Assembly: GCF_023343835.1 (NCBI RefSeq) | Contig: NC_064443.1 | Coordinates: forward strand, 9,796,001-9,860,000 | Reading direction: 5' to 3' | Length of the DNA stretch: 64,000 nt | Source of the DNA: Lagopus muta | Taxonomy: Eukaryota > Chordata > Aves > Galliformes > Phasianidae | Shown here: piece after piece, positions 47,346 to 60,010 of the stretch | Numbering within the stretch: position 1 is the first letter of the stretch | Layout of the letters: the number at the start of each line of letters is the position of its first letter | Program-made: the position numbers and the translations under genes | The notes under the pieces: generated by a model | The model's database searches: none | What the model was told of the DNA's origin: nothing | What the model saw: the letters and a program-made list of their open reading frames with translations, nothing else

Positions 47346-49157
47346 GTCGGCATCTCGGTGGCGGGCGGGTGCTCCTCACGGCCCTGGAGTGCAGCTGTAT
47401 TTGTCGTTTCCCAGAGAGTTTGTTGAGACAAAGCAGAGAGGAGTAAACACCATAAACATTTATCCTCTTGCATATTCAGCAGCTGATGAGGTTGGGGAAG
47501 CTGCAAATTGAAGTGCAGAGAGAACAGAAATTGCATTGGCTTCCAGGGGCTGCCAGGGCTTAAATACCTTCATGGTTTGTGCTCAGGGCTGCTCAGGGCT
47601 CAGGCTGTGTTAACCCCTATGCTGCTGCCCTGCTTGAGGTGGTGCCAGGCAGAGGTGGGTGCTGTACCTGCCATAAGTGCATGCTGCAGATTTGCTCAGG
47701 GTTGTCTGAGCAGCTCTGGGCTGGCTGATGGGCTGAAGGGATGCTTGCAGCCCTGGAATGCAGAGTGCAGGCTGGAGAGCTAATTCCCCTACCTACTTCT
47801 TCACACCAGCAGACATTCTCCACCTCCTCATTCCTGTTTTAGGGGATTGGTGCATCTTGCATGCTTGGATGTCCCCAAGCTCCTCCAGTTTACAGGATGA
47901 AAAAAGGGGTCAGGCGTGGAAAGGAGTCAATCTGTGCCTACATCTTAAACCAGGCACCAGAACATTGAAGAAGTGAGCAAGCAAGACTGCATCTCCAGGC
48001 TGCTTTAGGAGGCTGAGTGTGCCCAGCTGGAGTCATTCCCATTTCTCTGCTGCTAAAAGGATGGCATGATGCTGACTGCAGCCAGGAGTGGGACTGCTGG
48101 CCTCGGGGCTGTACAGTGAGCTTGGGTGGGGTGACCACGTCTGCGTTTGACAGCCCAGGGAAGGTCCAGCTTTTCTGAGAGTTTTTTTTAGGGTGTGGGA
48201 TGGTCAGGGCCTCCAGTTTTGGGGCTGTAGTTTTCCCTGCTCAGATCTCAGTGCTGGGTGGAAGTGGTGGGGCTGTTGCTTTCAGCAGCCAGAGCTGCTT
48301 AATGCGTGTATACACATGGAGCTTGGGAGCACGGCATTTTCCCATATGTTACATGCACATGCTGTATAGATTTAAAGCCCCTTGGGGACTGGCATGCATT
48401 TGGAGGCAGTTGCTTGCCAAAAACCTCTCCCTTTAAATTCAAAGTTACGTAAAGAGCCTCTTGAAGTGGAAAATGCTGTGGCCTGAGCAGACTGCCTGCC
48501 TCTCCAGGCGCTGTGCCTCCAGATGCCTCCCTTCCAGCCCTGTGCACCGAGGCTCGCTGTGGCTGCCCAGAATTTGGCCAGAGCCCATTCTTCCTCCTTC
48601 TTGTCCTGCTTTGGTCATGGAAACAAGGGGATGGGTTTCATTCTGAGGTCTGTTTGCCATTAGCTGTGATTTTGTCATTCACCCTAATGCCAATCAGTGC
48701 AGGATCGAAGCCACATCTGCCAGGAGAAGGATGAGCGCATTGCATTGTCAGAGCTGTGCCACCTCTGTGCATCATAACCTTATGGGGCACAGAGGGGGAA
48801 AAGGGGAACACAGAGGTGAGGAGTAATGGCAGAGATCTCCTGTGGGTGTACAGATAGAGTGATGCAGCAAAACAACCAGCTGAGTGCAGGTGAGGAGCAT
48901 CCCCATGCTAGATTGAGATGGGGGCAGCTGAGCTGTGTCCTAGCCCATGTTGTTCCTGGGGTTGCAGAGATGGGACTGCAGCAGCTCCACGCAGATCAGT
49001 GGCTTACTGCAGCCTGCCAGAATGTCTGGGATGGCTGGGCTGGGAGCTGCCTCCACAGCCCCTGCTCCATCCTCCCGTGGGGATGGAGGTCAGCGTGAGC
49101 CCTTGTTGCTCTCTGACACTCCAGAAAACTCATCTCTCTTCTGTTCTCTTCCTACAG

Positions 49158-49340
49158 CCGCTGCAGATCGATGACAACTTCTGTGGCCAGGATTTTAACC
49201 AGCCACTTGGTGGAACCGTCACGATTGAGGGGACCCCACTTTTTGTGGATAAAGAGGATGGGATGACCTCGGTGGCTGCCTATGACTACAGAGGACAAAC
49301 TGTTGTGTTTGCAGGCACTCGGAGTGGGAAGATCAAAAAG
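49158..49340 (+). CDS. PLXNA1: Plexin A1, coding exon 3 (sema domain continued)
   Basis: This 183-nt exon encodes 61 residues (402-462), beginning [15 protein letters not shown] and ending GTRSGKIKK. It follows a strong acceptor (pyrimidine-rich tract ending CCTACAG) and is followed by the donor AAG|GTAGGA. It is in phase 0 at both ends, so it joins exon 2 without a shift. Cys410 supplies the tenth sema cysteine and in the family pairs with the residue equivalent to Cys289. The segment [16 protein letters not shown] and [10 protein letters not shown] match the plexin A sema domain, where they form part of a late propeller blade. The size and phase are those expected for this exon in vertebrate plexin A genes. 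The next coding exon is outside the window. Confidence 0.95.
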
Positions 49341-50224
49341 GTAGGAGAGCTGCAGCAGCATTATGAGGGATGCTTCCATGCTGATGGGGAGATGTCTGCT
49401 TGGTTTGGTGGCCCTTTGGTGCAGGGTGGAGTGTGCCTCTGTCATAGCATCAGCCTTGGTGTGTTTGGGTAACGTGCATCCCCATTGCTCCTCTCTGCCA
49501 ATCAGATGTACTGAACCTCTGTCTTATGGGAGGGCTGTAACTCTGAGAGATTGTGTCCTGGTACTGAGTCAGCCTGTCCTGTTGTTTCTCAGAGCTGTTG
49601 ATTTGCACTGTAGCTGTTGTGGGACTAGGTCCATATTGCTTTGCCCCTGACCTGGGACAGGCCAGCAGAGGTGGTTGTTGCCATCTCTGTTGCTGCTGAG
49701 AGAAACATCTAGCTGGGTTGGCAGCACTGTTTTGTCTGAAATGGGCAGGACGGAGTTTCTCTTGGTTCTTCGTGGGCTCAGAGTTGCTGTAACTGTTGTT
49801 CTCGCATCTTGAACCGGGTTGAAGTAAAGGAAGTAGGGTCTGAGTTGAGGTTTCTGCCCCAGCTCTGTAGGAGTCCTTCACCAAGGGGGTGATGAGCTAT
49901 GCCCTTACTGCTGCAGTGGAGATTTCTCTAGCCTGATTTGATATTCTCACACCTCCTTTGTCTGAGTCAGTGTGAGGTGCCCTGCCTTGCAGGGATGGGT
50001 GCATTTTTCGGGAGATGGTGGGGTGGGAAGGCTGGCTCTGTACTCTGCCTGTACTGGCAGTAGTGTGCTTTAGGTTTTATGCTGTGGTGTATGTGGGAGC
50101 CAAACTGGTCCAAGATGTTCCCTTGGCAGGAGAGAGCCCTCAGGCGCTGCAGTGATCCAGCCTGGTGGCACCATGCTATCTCCCAGCATGGGGGAGACCT
50201 CCTGTGCCCCACCACCGCACAAAG

Positions 50225-50385
50225 GCTCCTTGTTGGTGGCAATTAGCAAATAGCTGTGAGTGTGTATTTCTCTGTCTGTATCTCCACAGGGCACGGATTT
50301 CCTGTTATCATAACATCGTTCCTATAATTACAGCCATTCATGCCCTGTATAAACATCGCTTGCGTTAACAGCATCCTCAGCCAGG
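50225..50385. promoter_or_regulatory. Enhancer-like block in intron 3
   Basis: A less GC-rich patch with GCAATTAGCAAATAG, TTATCATAACATCG, CTATAATTACAGCC and GCGTTAACAG. No frame or repeat structure explains it. Inference only. Confidence 0.28.
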
Positions 50386-53363
50386 CAGAGGCATAGCAAA
50401 GGTCCTGGCATGGTCCTGGCGAGAGCCAGGAGGAGCAGGACTTGGCTGAGGAGCCCCAGCTCCCTTCCTGGGGCTGTCCCCGCATTTGATCTACTTTTCC
50501 TTATCCATGCTGTTTAAAACAAAACCTTCCCGTACGTCTCCTGAGACCACTGGAGAGGAGAACACAGGTCAGGAGCCAGAGCTTGGCCTCGTGGACCTGT
50601 TCTCAGTAGGCTGGGATTTGGAACAAAAGATGAGTTGGGTTTGGGGTTTGGTGGTGCTCTCTGTGTGCCCTGCTGGGCTACTTCTCCTCCCTTCCTGTGG
50701 TGTCGGCGCCAGGCTGCAGGGAGCTGACGGAGGCAGCTCGTCCTCCCTTCCTGATCGATATGGGGCCTGCAGGGACCGGCGTCGTGTTGCTGGCGGCTTC
50801 TCCTGCTGCCGAGCTCCCAGCGGGAGGTTTTAAATAGCCTGTGCCAGCGTAAGGGATGGGGATGGAAGGAAGGAGAGTGTGGGAGGAGGGTTCACAAAGC
50901 CACGGGGACAGCGTGGCACCTTCTGTCCCTTATTTATCTAGAGAGGATGGCAGTTGCTTTTTACGTGGAAGATTTGTTTCTTCCTTCCCTCCATTTTTTT
51001 TCTACTTTTCAGTTTTTCCCTGACCCTTGTGCTGTCAGAGCCACTTTCGTGTGACTGTCAAAGGTGGGTGCCAGGCCAGGTGCTGGCTGTGTGTTCGCTT
51101 TGGGTGCAAGGTCAAGGCTGAGACCAGGACTTGGAGCCCAGGTGTAGTTTGAGCGGCTTTCTCTTCTGCAGAGCTTCTCTGTTTTTGCTGATTTCTGCCC
51201 ATCACTGTTGTGTGCTATTGTTCACTGGTCCCAGAGAGCTGGATGGGTCTGCGGGCCTGAAGTAATGGAGCAGAAGCTCAATGGGGCATGAAGAGGTGGA
51301 TGTCTGTCCTGTCCCAACAGAAGGACTCCAGGCAGGTTTTTATCCCTGACAGATGCTGACACCGGTGTGAGGGTTGACAGTTCCCTGTCTGACCTCTACC
51401 CTACAGCCTAAAAACTCTCTGTGGGCACTGAGCATCATGCTGAGCCCTGGGGGACCTGAGCTGTCCTCGGCTGTGACCTTGGGCTCCATGGCCCAGCCTT
51501 TTTGCCGGGCAGGCTTGCAAAGCGCTGCCTCAGCAGCTACCTGATCCCGCTGCCTGGCTGTCTGCGGGGCCGCAGTGAGGGGTGGCTGTAAGCGCCTCCC
51601 TGAATGGTACTGATGTGTCCTCAGCCAGGGGATGGGGCGCTCAGCAGGGTGCACAAATTGTTGTTTTTGGGTGCTGGGATGGCAGCATACGGCGTCGCAG
51701 TTCAGGGCCAGTGCTGCAGTCCCAGGACGGGGTGAGATCCTTCAGCCTCCTGCCCAGCTCCTGGCAGTGGTGGGCATCCCTCTGCTTGCAGCCCCTTGCT
51801 CTGTCCTCTGTTCCCATAGCAAGTACTGTGTTTTGGTTTGTGTACCTTGAGCATTTCTTTTCCTGTCTCCTGCTGGCCCTGATGCCTTTACAGGGAAGTG
51901 TCTGCTGTGTCCCTTTACATCCATAGGATTTGTTTTAGACCCTACAAAAGCGCAGCAATGTACTGAGAGCTGCAACACAGTGCAGACGGGCACTTTGTGC
52001 TCCCCATCCCCAAGAATGCTGCAGTGCATGCCAGTCAGACAAGGGGACACTGATGGTGCCATCTGGGCGGGGGTAAGGTCAGGGCAGAGTCACTGCTGTG
52101 TCTGGATTTTCCTTGGATGGCAGCTTCCATGGCCAGCATTTGTCCAGGCTGTTGCATGCAGACAGAGCCTTCCTTTGTCCCCTGAAAAAGCCACGCAAGC
52201 CTGGCTTCCCTGCGATGGCTGTGAGGCTGCAGGGCAGCACCTGCCACCATCACAGCTGGAGCCTGCCCTGCCCTTTGCCTCCAGACACCTCTGTTCCACG
52301 TCCTTCTATCCCTGGGCTTGCTGAAACCATCCTGTTAAATGGGGAACTGGCTTTCCAGGGCAGCACTATGCATGGGATTGTGGTGTTGGGGTCTGGGCTG
52401 CAGTTGGAGCAATCTGGAGGCTGGGATTTGGGGGAAAAAGTGATGTGAGCACCGTCAGAATCAAAGAATGTTTGCAGAACTGGGAGTGAATTGCTGTAGG
52501 GTGGCAACAGGACGGGGTTGGGCTGGGGCAGAGGGGCAATCGAGGAGGATGAGGCATGGGACTGCCATGGTGCTGCGTGAATTGCAGCCCTGCAGCTGCC
52601 CGCTCTGTGCTCATGTACCACCAGGCGAGCAGGCCTGTGGTTATCTTTGGATGGTGCTGAGTTATGCGGAGAGACTAGGCTTGGAAAGCCCTCAGTCCTC
52701 GTGCTCGCTGCCCTCCGCCAGCAGTCATGGGGTTGTGTTGTTTGGGGAATTTCTGCCGCTGCCAGGATGAGTAACGTGGGGATGACTCTGGCCATGCTGC
52801 TGGTGTTGGATGTGAGCCACTTCCTCTCCACGCTGGAGCTCGTTGTGTGGGCGCGTCACGGACCCGTCCTTGTGCACTGTGGTGTGCCGGATGGGGAAGT
52901 GACACAGGGACATGAACCTGGAGCACATTGCGTGGGGACTTCTAGAGGAAATCTCAGCAAGAGCAGCAAAGATTGCTTTCCCGGCATCTGCCTTGTGCCT
53001 GGAAATCACCAGCCTTTGCCACTACTTCAGCTTTGCTTGGGCTGCTCTGGTTGTGCTTCTGCAGGTCTGAAGGTGAGCACAGCTGTGTGAGCACTGCGTC
53101 AGGCTGAGTGCCCTTTGCTGCCAGCTGAGCATTCGTTTTCGGAGGATCTCTTTGTCTGTAGCTGCCCTGGTTGCCGCTGTAATCTTTTTAGCTCCTTCCC
53201 TGTCCTGAAAGCAGATGGCCTTGGGTGCTAACGCATCAGGGCACATCCCTGCTGGGAATTTGCTCCCCCCCTGCTGCTCGTGCTCTCTGCACCATGTTTA
53301 TCCTCTCCCACAAACAGCACAGCTGAACTGGCCCCGTGTCTGGTTTCTTTGGCTTCTCTGCTT

Positions 53364-53410
53364 TAACAATAATAACAACAACAAAAAAAAACCAACCCCA
53401 AACAAATAAA
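53364..53410. repeat. A-rich (AAC/AAT) low-complexity tract
   Basis: AACAATAATAACAACAAC then eight or more A and CAACCCCAAAC. Simple sequence only. Confidence 0.85.
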
Positions 53411-55074
53411 CTCTTTGTGCTAAATGGGTCATCCCTATGGGTGCACAAACATGCGGTGCTCGCTTCTCCTTGGAAGGACCTGGGGACCTTGCAGCTCCTG
53501 CTTGGGGAGGAATGCTGGCAGCCCATGTTCAGCTGGGCTGTTTGGTGAGCACAGCGAGGCCAGGGCTGAGCAGCTGCAGGGCAGGGCGTGAGGAACAGCA
53601 GGAGGAATCTACAGGCTTAGGCTTTGCAGGAATTTCCCCATCATTTGCTGACTCTGGGCTGGGAAATCATGTTTTTGTTCCCTCACTGCCTGGGGCAGCA
53701 CTGGTGCTTTCTCCCCTTCTGATTTTGCTTCTAAAGAATGATTTATTTTTTTTTTTTCCCCTCTAAGTGTTTTAAAAGCAAATCTCTTTTCATTGTGAAA
53801 GCCCCTCTGCTTTCTTCCTCTCCCCCTTCCTCCAGCTGTGCCGCAAGTCAATAATTATCCCCTCTGGGTTGGCAGGGAGCATAGGGCATCTGCTAGTCAT
53901 GTGCTGGGTATTTTGGCGGATGGCTGCTTTGCTGGCTGCAGAATTAGTGCCGTGGGGGCTGCTGAGGAGGGGAGATGTGGGTCTGGAGGGAGCAGGAATG
54001 TCTCCTGCTTTGGGCAGTACCCAACTGCTCACCCTGTCCTTGTCTGCTTTGGGGAGCATTTGGTGATCTTATGTCTTTTGGACTTGTGTGGATCTCCGTT
54101 GGGTGACAAGTTAAGGGCAAGGTCTCCCAAAAGCTGCACCCTGGTGTGGACAAATCTAGGCTGATGGCTGAGTCAGGTCATTGGGGCACCTTGTGAGTTG
54201 AAGCTGGGCTGCTGGTTTCCAAATGCTTCTTGCTCTTGCTTCTTGCTTTCAGGGCAGCCAAAGCAGGGGAGAGCTGCTCCTGGCTTCTGAGAACCCTTCT
54301 GTGTGGCTGGAGACTTTGCTCCTGCCTTTGGGGAGGCTTTGCATGGGGCTTGTATCCTCCTCCTGGCGATGCCCTGGGCTCTGTGTCACAGATACAGAAA
54401 CAAAACTCCATCTGGTTCTCCAATCCACAAATCACCCTGTGAAGGTCAGGTTCCTTGTGAGACTGTGAGGAGAAAGCACGAGGCTCCCTGCCCGGTGTTT
54501 GTCCCCATCCCCTCCGGCCACGCGGCTCCTTTCACATTGCCTCTGCTTAGCACTAAGGCAGCTTAAGCAGCTCGTGGCTTTAAAGGGGCCCATTGTGTCT
54601 GCGCGTGTGAAATCCAGCTCCCGGAGAGGGCTCAGCTCCCCTCGTGACCCCCATGTCCCCATCCTGCATGAAGCTGGCCCCTTGCCCTGCTGCCATGCTG
54701 TCCGCCTTCTGCAGGGACATCCCTTAGTTTCCACTGTGTTGTGCAGCTCCCTTTGGAGGTGCCACGCTTGATGCTCCTTGGGGTACCTCTGCAGCAGCCT
54801 ACCACTTGCACTATACCTCTGCAGTGCATTTGGGGTGCATCAAAGCTGAGTTCCTCTGTGTATTCCTGCTGCTTCAGTGAGCGCGGCAGAGCCGGGAGAG
54901 CAGCTGGCCGCCCCGCACAAGGGCCTTTTGTTCCTGCCGCCTCTGCCCTCTCCCGCTCTGTCCCCATCCCATCCCCTGGGGACCCCCTTCCCCGCCATGC
55001 CTGCAGCTCCTTAGGGCTTCTGCAGCAGCCCCAACCCTATCAGGAAGATGGGCACCAGGGAGCGTGCGCCTGCC

Positions 55075-55210
55075 TTCTTCCCCAGTTAGCAGCGATAATT
55101 TTATTGGCATGACAAGGTAGCCAACGGTTGCCAAAGTGCATCCATCAAATACCTCTCGGCCGCTCCCGGCCCTTCAAGAGCTCTCACCAGAGCTGAGTGC
55201 CGCCTGTTTT
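55075..55210. promoter_or_regulatory. Enhancer-like block with phased GGTWGCCAA repeats
   Basis: GGTAGCCAA (55116-55124) and GGTTGCCAA (55126-55134) are repeated exactly 10 bp apart, preceded by GATAATTTTATTGGC. The units resemble RFX or NFI half sites. The patch is flanked by GC-rich intron. Function is not shown. Confidence 0.32.
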
Positions 55211-57289
55211 AATCAAGGTGGAGGCGGCAGCACTGCCTGGGTATGGATGGGGTGCAGGGAGGGGGCACGGAGCTCAGGAGGAAGGGGCCCTGCTGGCCTG
55301 CAAAGGGCTTTGTTGAGCTCCGCACAGGATGTCTCATTGTTGGAGGAAACAATTAGAAATTCATCGTGAACTGCCGGCCTCTGGGACCTGCCGGGGCAGC
55401 AGCTGTTGGCTCCGTCCTTGGGTGACTTTAGGGAAGGATGGGGCTGAGCCCCCGCTGCCCTCCTGCCTTTTGCGGGATGCTCTGGGTTGCCTGCCCCTTG
55501 CACAGAGGATCTGGGGGGTTCCTTCTCCAGGCTGTGTGACTCAAGCCATAACTCTTCGTTTTCCCCCCCCTTCTGCTCTGCAGTCAGCACGAAGCCGGCA
55601 GGTGAAGAGATGGAGAGTGGAGCCAGGCGCACTGCCAGGCGGGGCCACAGCCTGGCTCAGACCTTCCCTGCAGAAAGCGCTGACTCTGTGTGGCTCCATG
55701 CAGCCCCATCCATCAGCTGGGCACGGAGCATCGTGCTGGGCACGGGCACCCTCGTGCAAGGTGACTTTGGAAGGCAGGAGCTGGACGAGGCTCCGGGGTG
55801 TGATTGCGTCCAGCATTTCTGGTCCTTTCTGCATTTCCCTCCACTGGGACCAGGCCTGGAGGATCCAGGCACTCTCCAGGCTTGGTGTTTGCCTTACTTT
55901 CCTGTGGTCTTGGTTTAGATGATGCCAGCTGTCTCCTTGTATCTCCCTGCCCATCTCGGGTGCCCCAGCAGGGCTGTAGTCGTCTACTGGGGACCTCAGT
56001 GATGGCCCCTTGGGGAGGTGGCAGGGTGAAAAGCCATCCCATTGAGATGGAAATGAGCTGGGAGGCCACTGTGCTGTCAAGGCCCTCCTGTTGTAACCAT
56101 TGTGCCTATTCACGGGCTTGAACACTGACTAATTTTAGCTTTTCGCACGGAATAATGGTCCCAGCCTCCCACCAAAGGCAGCAGAGAAAAGGGAGGGCAC
56201 GGGGAGCCCCGAAGGCAGCAATTTGTGTGCTGGTATCCAGCCTTCAGCCCCAGCTAATGGTGCCTGCAGAATTTGTGTAGGAAACCTGTCAGGGGTAGAG
56301 ATGTGAGGACAAGGGACCTGGACCTCATCCGCCCCTTGGTGACCTCTGGAGCCCGTCATCCATCCCCGTGTTTTGATATCTGTAGGGTCGTTCAGTGTCG
56401 CTGAGCACGGTACTCGGCTGTGGGCAGCTCAGGGTGAGCCACTGCTCAGCCTCTGCTGTGCCTTGCCTTTGGTAATTATGGGGTGTGCTGCTCTGAAATA
56501 GCAGGGAGAGAAATCTAATGGGGGTGATGATTGGGGAGGTAGGGAGGCAGGAAGGTGCCCTGTGAGATCAGTGCTTGAGGTGAAATGGAAAAACACGTGG
56601 TTGGGGTGGTGAATAGCCCCAAGCTCCACTGAGCTCCACTAGTCAAAGAGCAAAGTGGTGCCAGGGTTTGGATGTGCCACCTGCATCAGGATGTGTCTCC
56701 CACACCTGGGAGGTGCTAATCCTGGCTTAGGGCAGCATTTAGCATTGGACCTGAAGGTGCTTTGTGCGGAATGCTGTCTGCTTGCTTTAATCCCTTGATT
56801 GGAAGTGGCTGCTGGGCAGCCTAGGGTGGAAAAGCCCCACAGTCCGTGCATGGACTGCAGATACCACCTCTTCTTCCCACCTCCTTCCTACTAGCACGAA
56901 AACACCGCACACCCTTGGTCTTCGTGTGCACTCAGAACTCTGCTGTCAAGGAGCATCCCCGTGGCAGTGAGAGCAATTGTCTGCATGGGAAGCAATAGCA
57001 GGAAAGTTTTATTTAATGGACACTTAGTTCTTTTAATGCAATTTAGCAGCTGGATATAAAGAAGAAAGCCAGCACCATGTGACACGCTGCCTCTCTGTAG
57101 ATGGAGAATAGACGGTGGGGAGAACCCTACTGAGCAAAGCTGGATGAGCTGAGAGCGCTTTCATTTTGTTGTGCTCGTTGCTCCAGAGGGCAGCGTCCAC
57201 TGGGGGAGCTGGGGGAGCATCGTGCCCCATGGCTGTCCCTGTAACAGCAGCAGCAACAACGGCAGGCTGACAGAGCTGTGTGCTCTTTA

Positions 57290-57480
57290 TTAGCTGCAAC
57301 CGTAATGATATATGTTGGATTGCTCTCCTACGTTGATAAAATTACCAGACCTTGAACAAAGGGAGAAAAAAGTCTCTCTGACCTTGAAGGTGGTGGTTCA
57401 CTTGTCTTCATTTCATTCCCCTCATCTGGGGATACGGGTCAGTTTTGGGTGCTATTTATAGTGCATTTGGCTCGATGGTT
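57290..57480. promoter_or_regulatory. Enhancer-like block with a perfect MEF2 site
   Basis: CTATTTATAG at 57452-57461 is an ideal MEF2 element. The surrounding sequence is AT-rich and non-repetitive (for example GTAATGATATATGTTGG and GATAAAATTACC). Confidence 0.35.
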
Positions 57481-57869
57481 TTCTTTACAAAGCGAAAGGT
57501 TGTCACCCTTGTTTCTGATACTGCGGAGAGGAGCTGCTCAGGGGAAAAGGAAGCATAAATGAGATTTTTTTCCAAGTGTTCCCCTTCATGGCAAAGCTTT
57601 GCAAACTGGTGAGACCAAACAGCCACAGACCAGCATAACTGGGGCTGCTGCTGCCCAGTGCTCTGCCGTTGGAGCCATGATTGGATCCAGCATGGCCAGG
57701 CTTCCTGTGCCCAGTGTGCCTTGTCTGGCGCAGTTGGCTTTGACTGAAACAAAGCGTTATCTGGATTCTTCCCTTCTCCCATCCCATAAGAAGAGGGGCT
57801 GCATTTCCCACCTCTGCTGGAGCCGCCTGTTTGCCACCATCACCTGCCCATGCATGCATCCCCCTTCTC

Positions 57870-58020
57870 CAGCCTCGTTTATAATTGACAGACTCATTGA
57901 AACAACAAATGTTGCCGTAATTTAATTTTCAGGCAAACAATAGTCCGGGGACAATGTTAAATTCATGAAACTGGCTTAATGTGATGAAATTTAATGAAGC
58001 AATTTGTGTGCTATCCTGGG
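57870..58020. promoter_or_regulatory. Enhancer-like block with TALE, SOX and homeodomain-type motifs
   Basis: Contains TGACAGA (57886-57892, MEIS/TALE type), AACAATAG near 57937 and ACAATG at 57951 (SOX type), and several TTAAT/TTTAAT words. It is AT-rich with a sharp switch to GC-rich sequence at about 58020. Confidence 0.33.
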
Positions 58021-58642
58021 CGCCGGCGCTGTGCAGGGCCGTGGCTGTGCGCGCCTTCCCCTGCTCGCCCATCCCCTGGCAGCTCCGTGTGCCCTTAGGG
58101 GTGAGCTCCACGTGGGACATTGGGGTTGGCATTGTATCTCTCTGGGTGGGCCCTCTCTGGGCTGTGAGCCAGGGGAAGAGTGGGTCCCTTGATGCAAGGG
58201 GGAGGTTTGCCTGGGACTGAACTTGCTCTTGGAGTGCAGCATTCCTCAACTTTGGGGTGCTGGACTGCAGCCTCAAGCAGGGATTTTTGCCACATCCACC
58301 CACATTCTCTAGGCACCCTGAAACTAGAATTGCTCACACTTCTACTGCGTTTTGAGAGAGGTTTCCCTGCTGTTTCCTTCCCTTGGTGATTGACACAACC
58401 CTGTGGATCTTAATTACATTCCGGCATCGGTAGAGTGAATGCTTGCAGAGCTACTGGCTCGCTTGGGTTTACCTCTGCTTGTGTTTTTGGGGACAACCCC
58501 ATCTTGCATCTCGGGGGCTGTGATTCCAGCAAGTCTTCTGCTGGGTCAGCGCCTGGCTTCTCCTTGGCTCAGCTCATGGTGAACTGGTAGCCATGAGTGA
58601 AGTGTAACTGGAAAATATTATAGAGAAAGGATAGTGCAGTTT

Positions 58643-58697
58643 CTGTGTGTGTATATGTGTGTCTCTATATATAAACATATATATATATATGCATATG
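58643..58697. repeat. (TG)n/(TA)n microsatellite
   Basis: Short TG, TATG and TA runs in succession, including ATATATATATAT around 58678-58690. Confidence 0.92.
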
Positions 58698-58926
58698 TTT
58701 TTCTGTAAAAGCTCCCAAAATAGGCCTGTGTCCTAGCCAGGATGGTTGTGTCTGTGATTAGCTGTGCAAAGCGCCTGTGTTAGCATGACTTGCACATACA
58801 CAGAGCCCTTTGGAAAGGCTGCACAGCCCCAGTGTGGCATGGTGACCTCTGTCCCTCATGTCAGAACATCCTTTCCTGCTCCACTCTCTGCATCCCAGCA
58901 ATGAGAAGCATTAAGCAAACTACTTC

Positions 58927-58939
58927 AAAAAAAAAAAAA
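58927..58939. repeat. (A)13 homopolymer
   Basis: Thirteen A residues followed by an AACC-rich stretch. Confidence 0.95.
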
Positions 58940-59739
58940 CCAACCCACAAAAACCAACCATCCAGCAAAGCTGCACCTCATACATGGCCGGTGCCTGCTA
59001 TGGTGCTGTGGGGGTGATTTCCACTCAGCTCCGGGGAGGGGAACTTCCCAAATCAAATTCTATGTTTATTTCCCCAGGGCTTCTCTGTGTTACTCTCCCT
59101 CTCTTTCTGGTATGTTTATGAGCCTCAGGGGATCTGTTTTTACTCTCAGTATTTAAAATTAAAGATGCTTTTCTCTTCTAGCAGGTGAGGTGAACACTGC
59201 ACGTCCTTAACTCGGGGTTTTCTTCTCTTAAACCTGCACAGGAGAACTTGGGGGACTGGAGGGCGCAGTGTGGAGACCTCCTCGGTGCCCTCCTTCCACC
59301 CCCGTGCATAGCCAAACCCTTCTGCTCAGAGCCTCAGCTCCCTTTCTCCCTCCAGCCTTGTCCTTTTGAACCTCTCTGCCTGACAGCTGCTCATGCAAGC
59401 TGTTGAAACAAGAGCTCCGCTTCACTTTGTAAATGGAAGCGATTAAGAAGCCTGCAACCAGCACCAGCCCTCCCTGACACCGTATCCACCCAGGTGCCTT
59501 TTGGGGGCTGTCTGCTGGGGAGCAGCAGTGCTTGGCTTTGCCTTGTACTTGTCCCACATGCTGCAGGGCTGTGAGCAGAGGTGGTTTGGGGGCTGCACAT
59601 GGGCAGTGAGCTGCCACCATCGCCTCCCAAATCCCCGCTCACTGGACAAAGCTATGAAGGCTGTGTTGTTTCTGTTCCCTTCACCTCCTTAATTCTGTTC
59701 GTGCTTGTGAGCAGAGAGAAGCAGAGCAAGAGAAAGTGT

Positions 59740-60010
59740 GATTTTTTTTTTTAATGGATTGCATATTTCTGGAGCTGTTTTTCATCAGGACATTGATAGT
59801 TGTGCAGAGGCAATTAATTGGAGGAAAAGTTGACGGCGATAAATGTCAGGAATGTTTCAAGGATGGTTTGGATGAAATACATTTTTTAAAGCCTCCCAAC
59901 GAAAACAAAAACCTTGGCCTATTTTGAACCTTGCCAAAGAGAAACAACTTGAAAATGTCGCTTTTTGTGTGTGTGAGCTGTTTAAGTGCCTTTTTCCCCT
60001 CTCAGCCCAT
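59740..60010. promoter_or_regulatory. AT-rich enhancer-like block in intron 3
   Basis: After a T run, the sequence shows ATGGATTGCATATTT, GGCAATTAATTGGAGG and GATAAATGTC with no coding frame of note. Possible conserved element. Confidence 0.28.

Larger units (their letters stand above)
44416..49157 (+). other. PLXNA1: PLXNA1 intron 2
   Basis: This 4742-nt intron runs from GTAAGT to CCTACAG. Nothing coding is recognised in it. It contains a 24-bp tandem duplication at 46440-46487 and two small AT-rich, ATTA-containing patches (46925-46990 and 47285-47345) that may be regulatory. The rest is featureless. Confidence 0.9.

Noticed and set aside
50895..50925. REST/NRSF-like sequence (GCCACGGGGACAGCG)
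   Set aside because: The left half site matches poorly and spacing is off; below what I would call a site.
52451..52470. CR1-tail-like CAGAATCAAAGAATG
   Set aside because: Too short and not followed by the CR1 body.
55329..56125. Overlapping frames of 143-197 codons on both strands in intron 3
   Set aside because: Frames in several phases at the same place are a sign of chance openness. None matches plexin or another family, and the pyrimidine-rich acceptor-like site near 55583 has no matching donor that gives a sensible exon.
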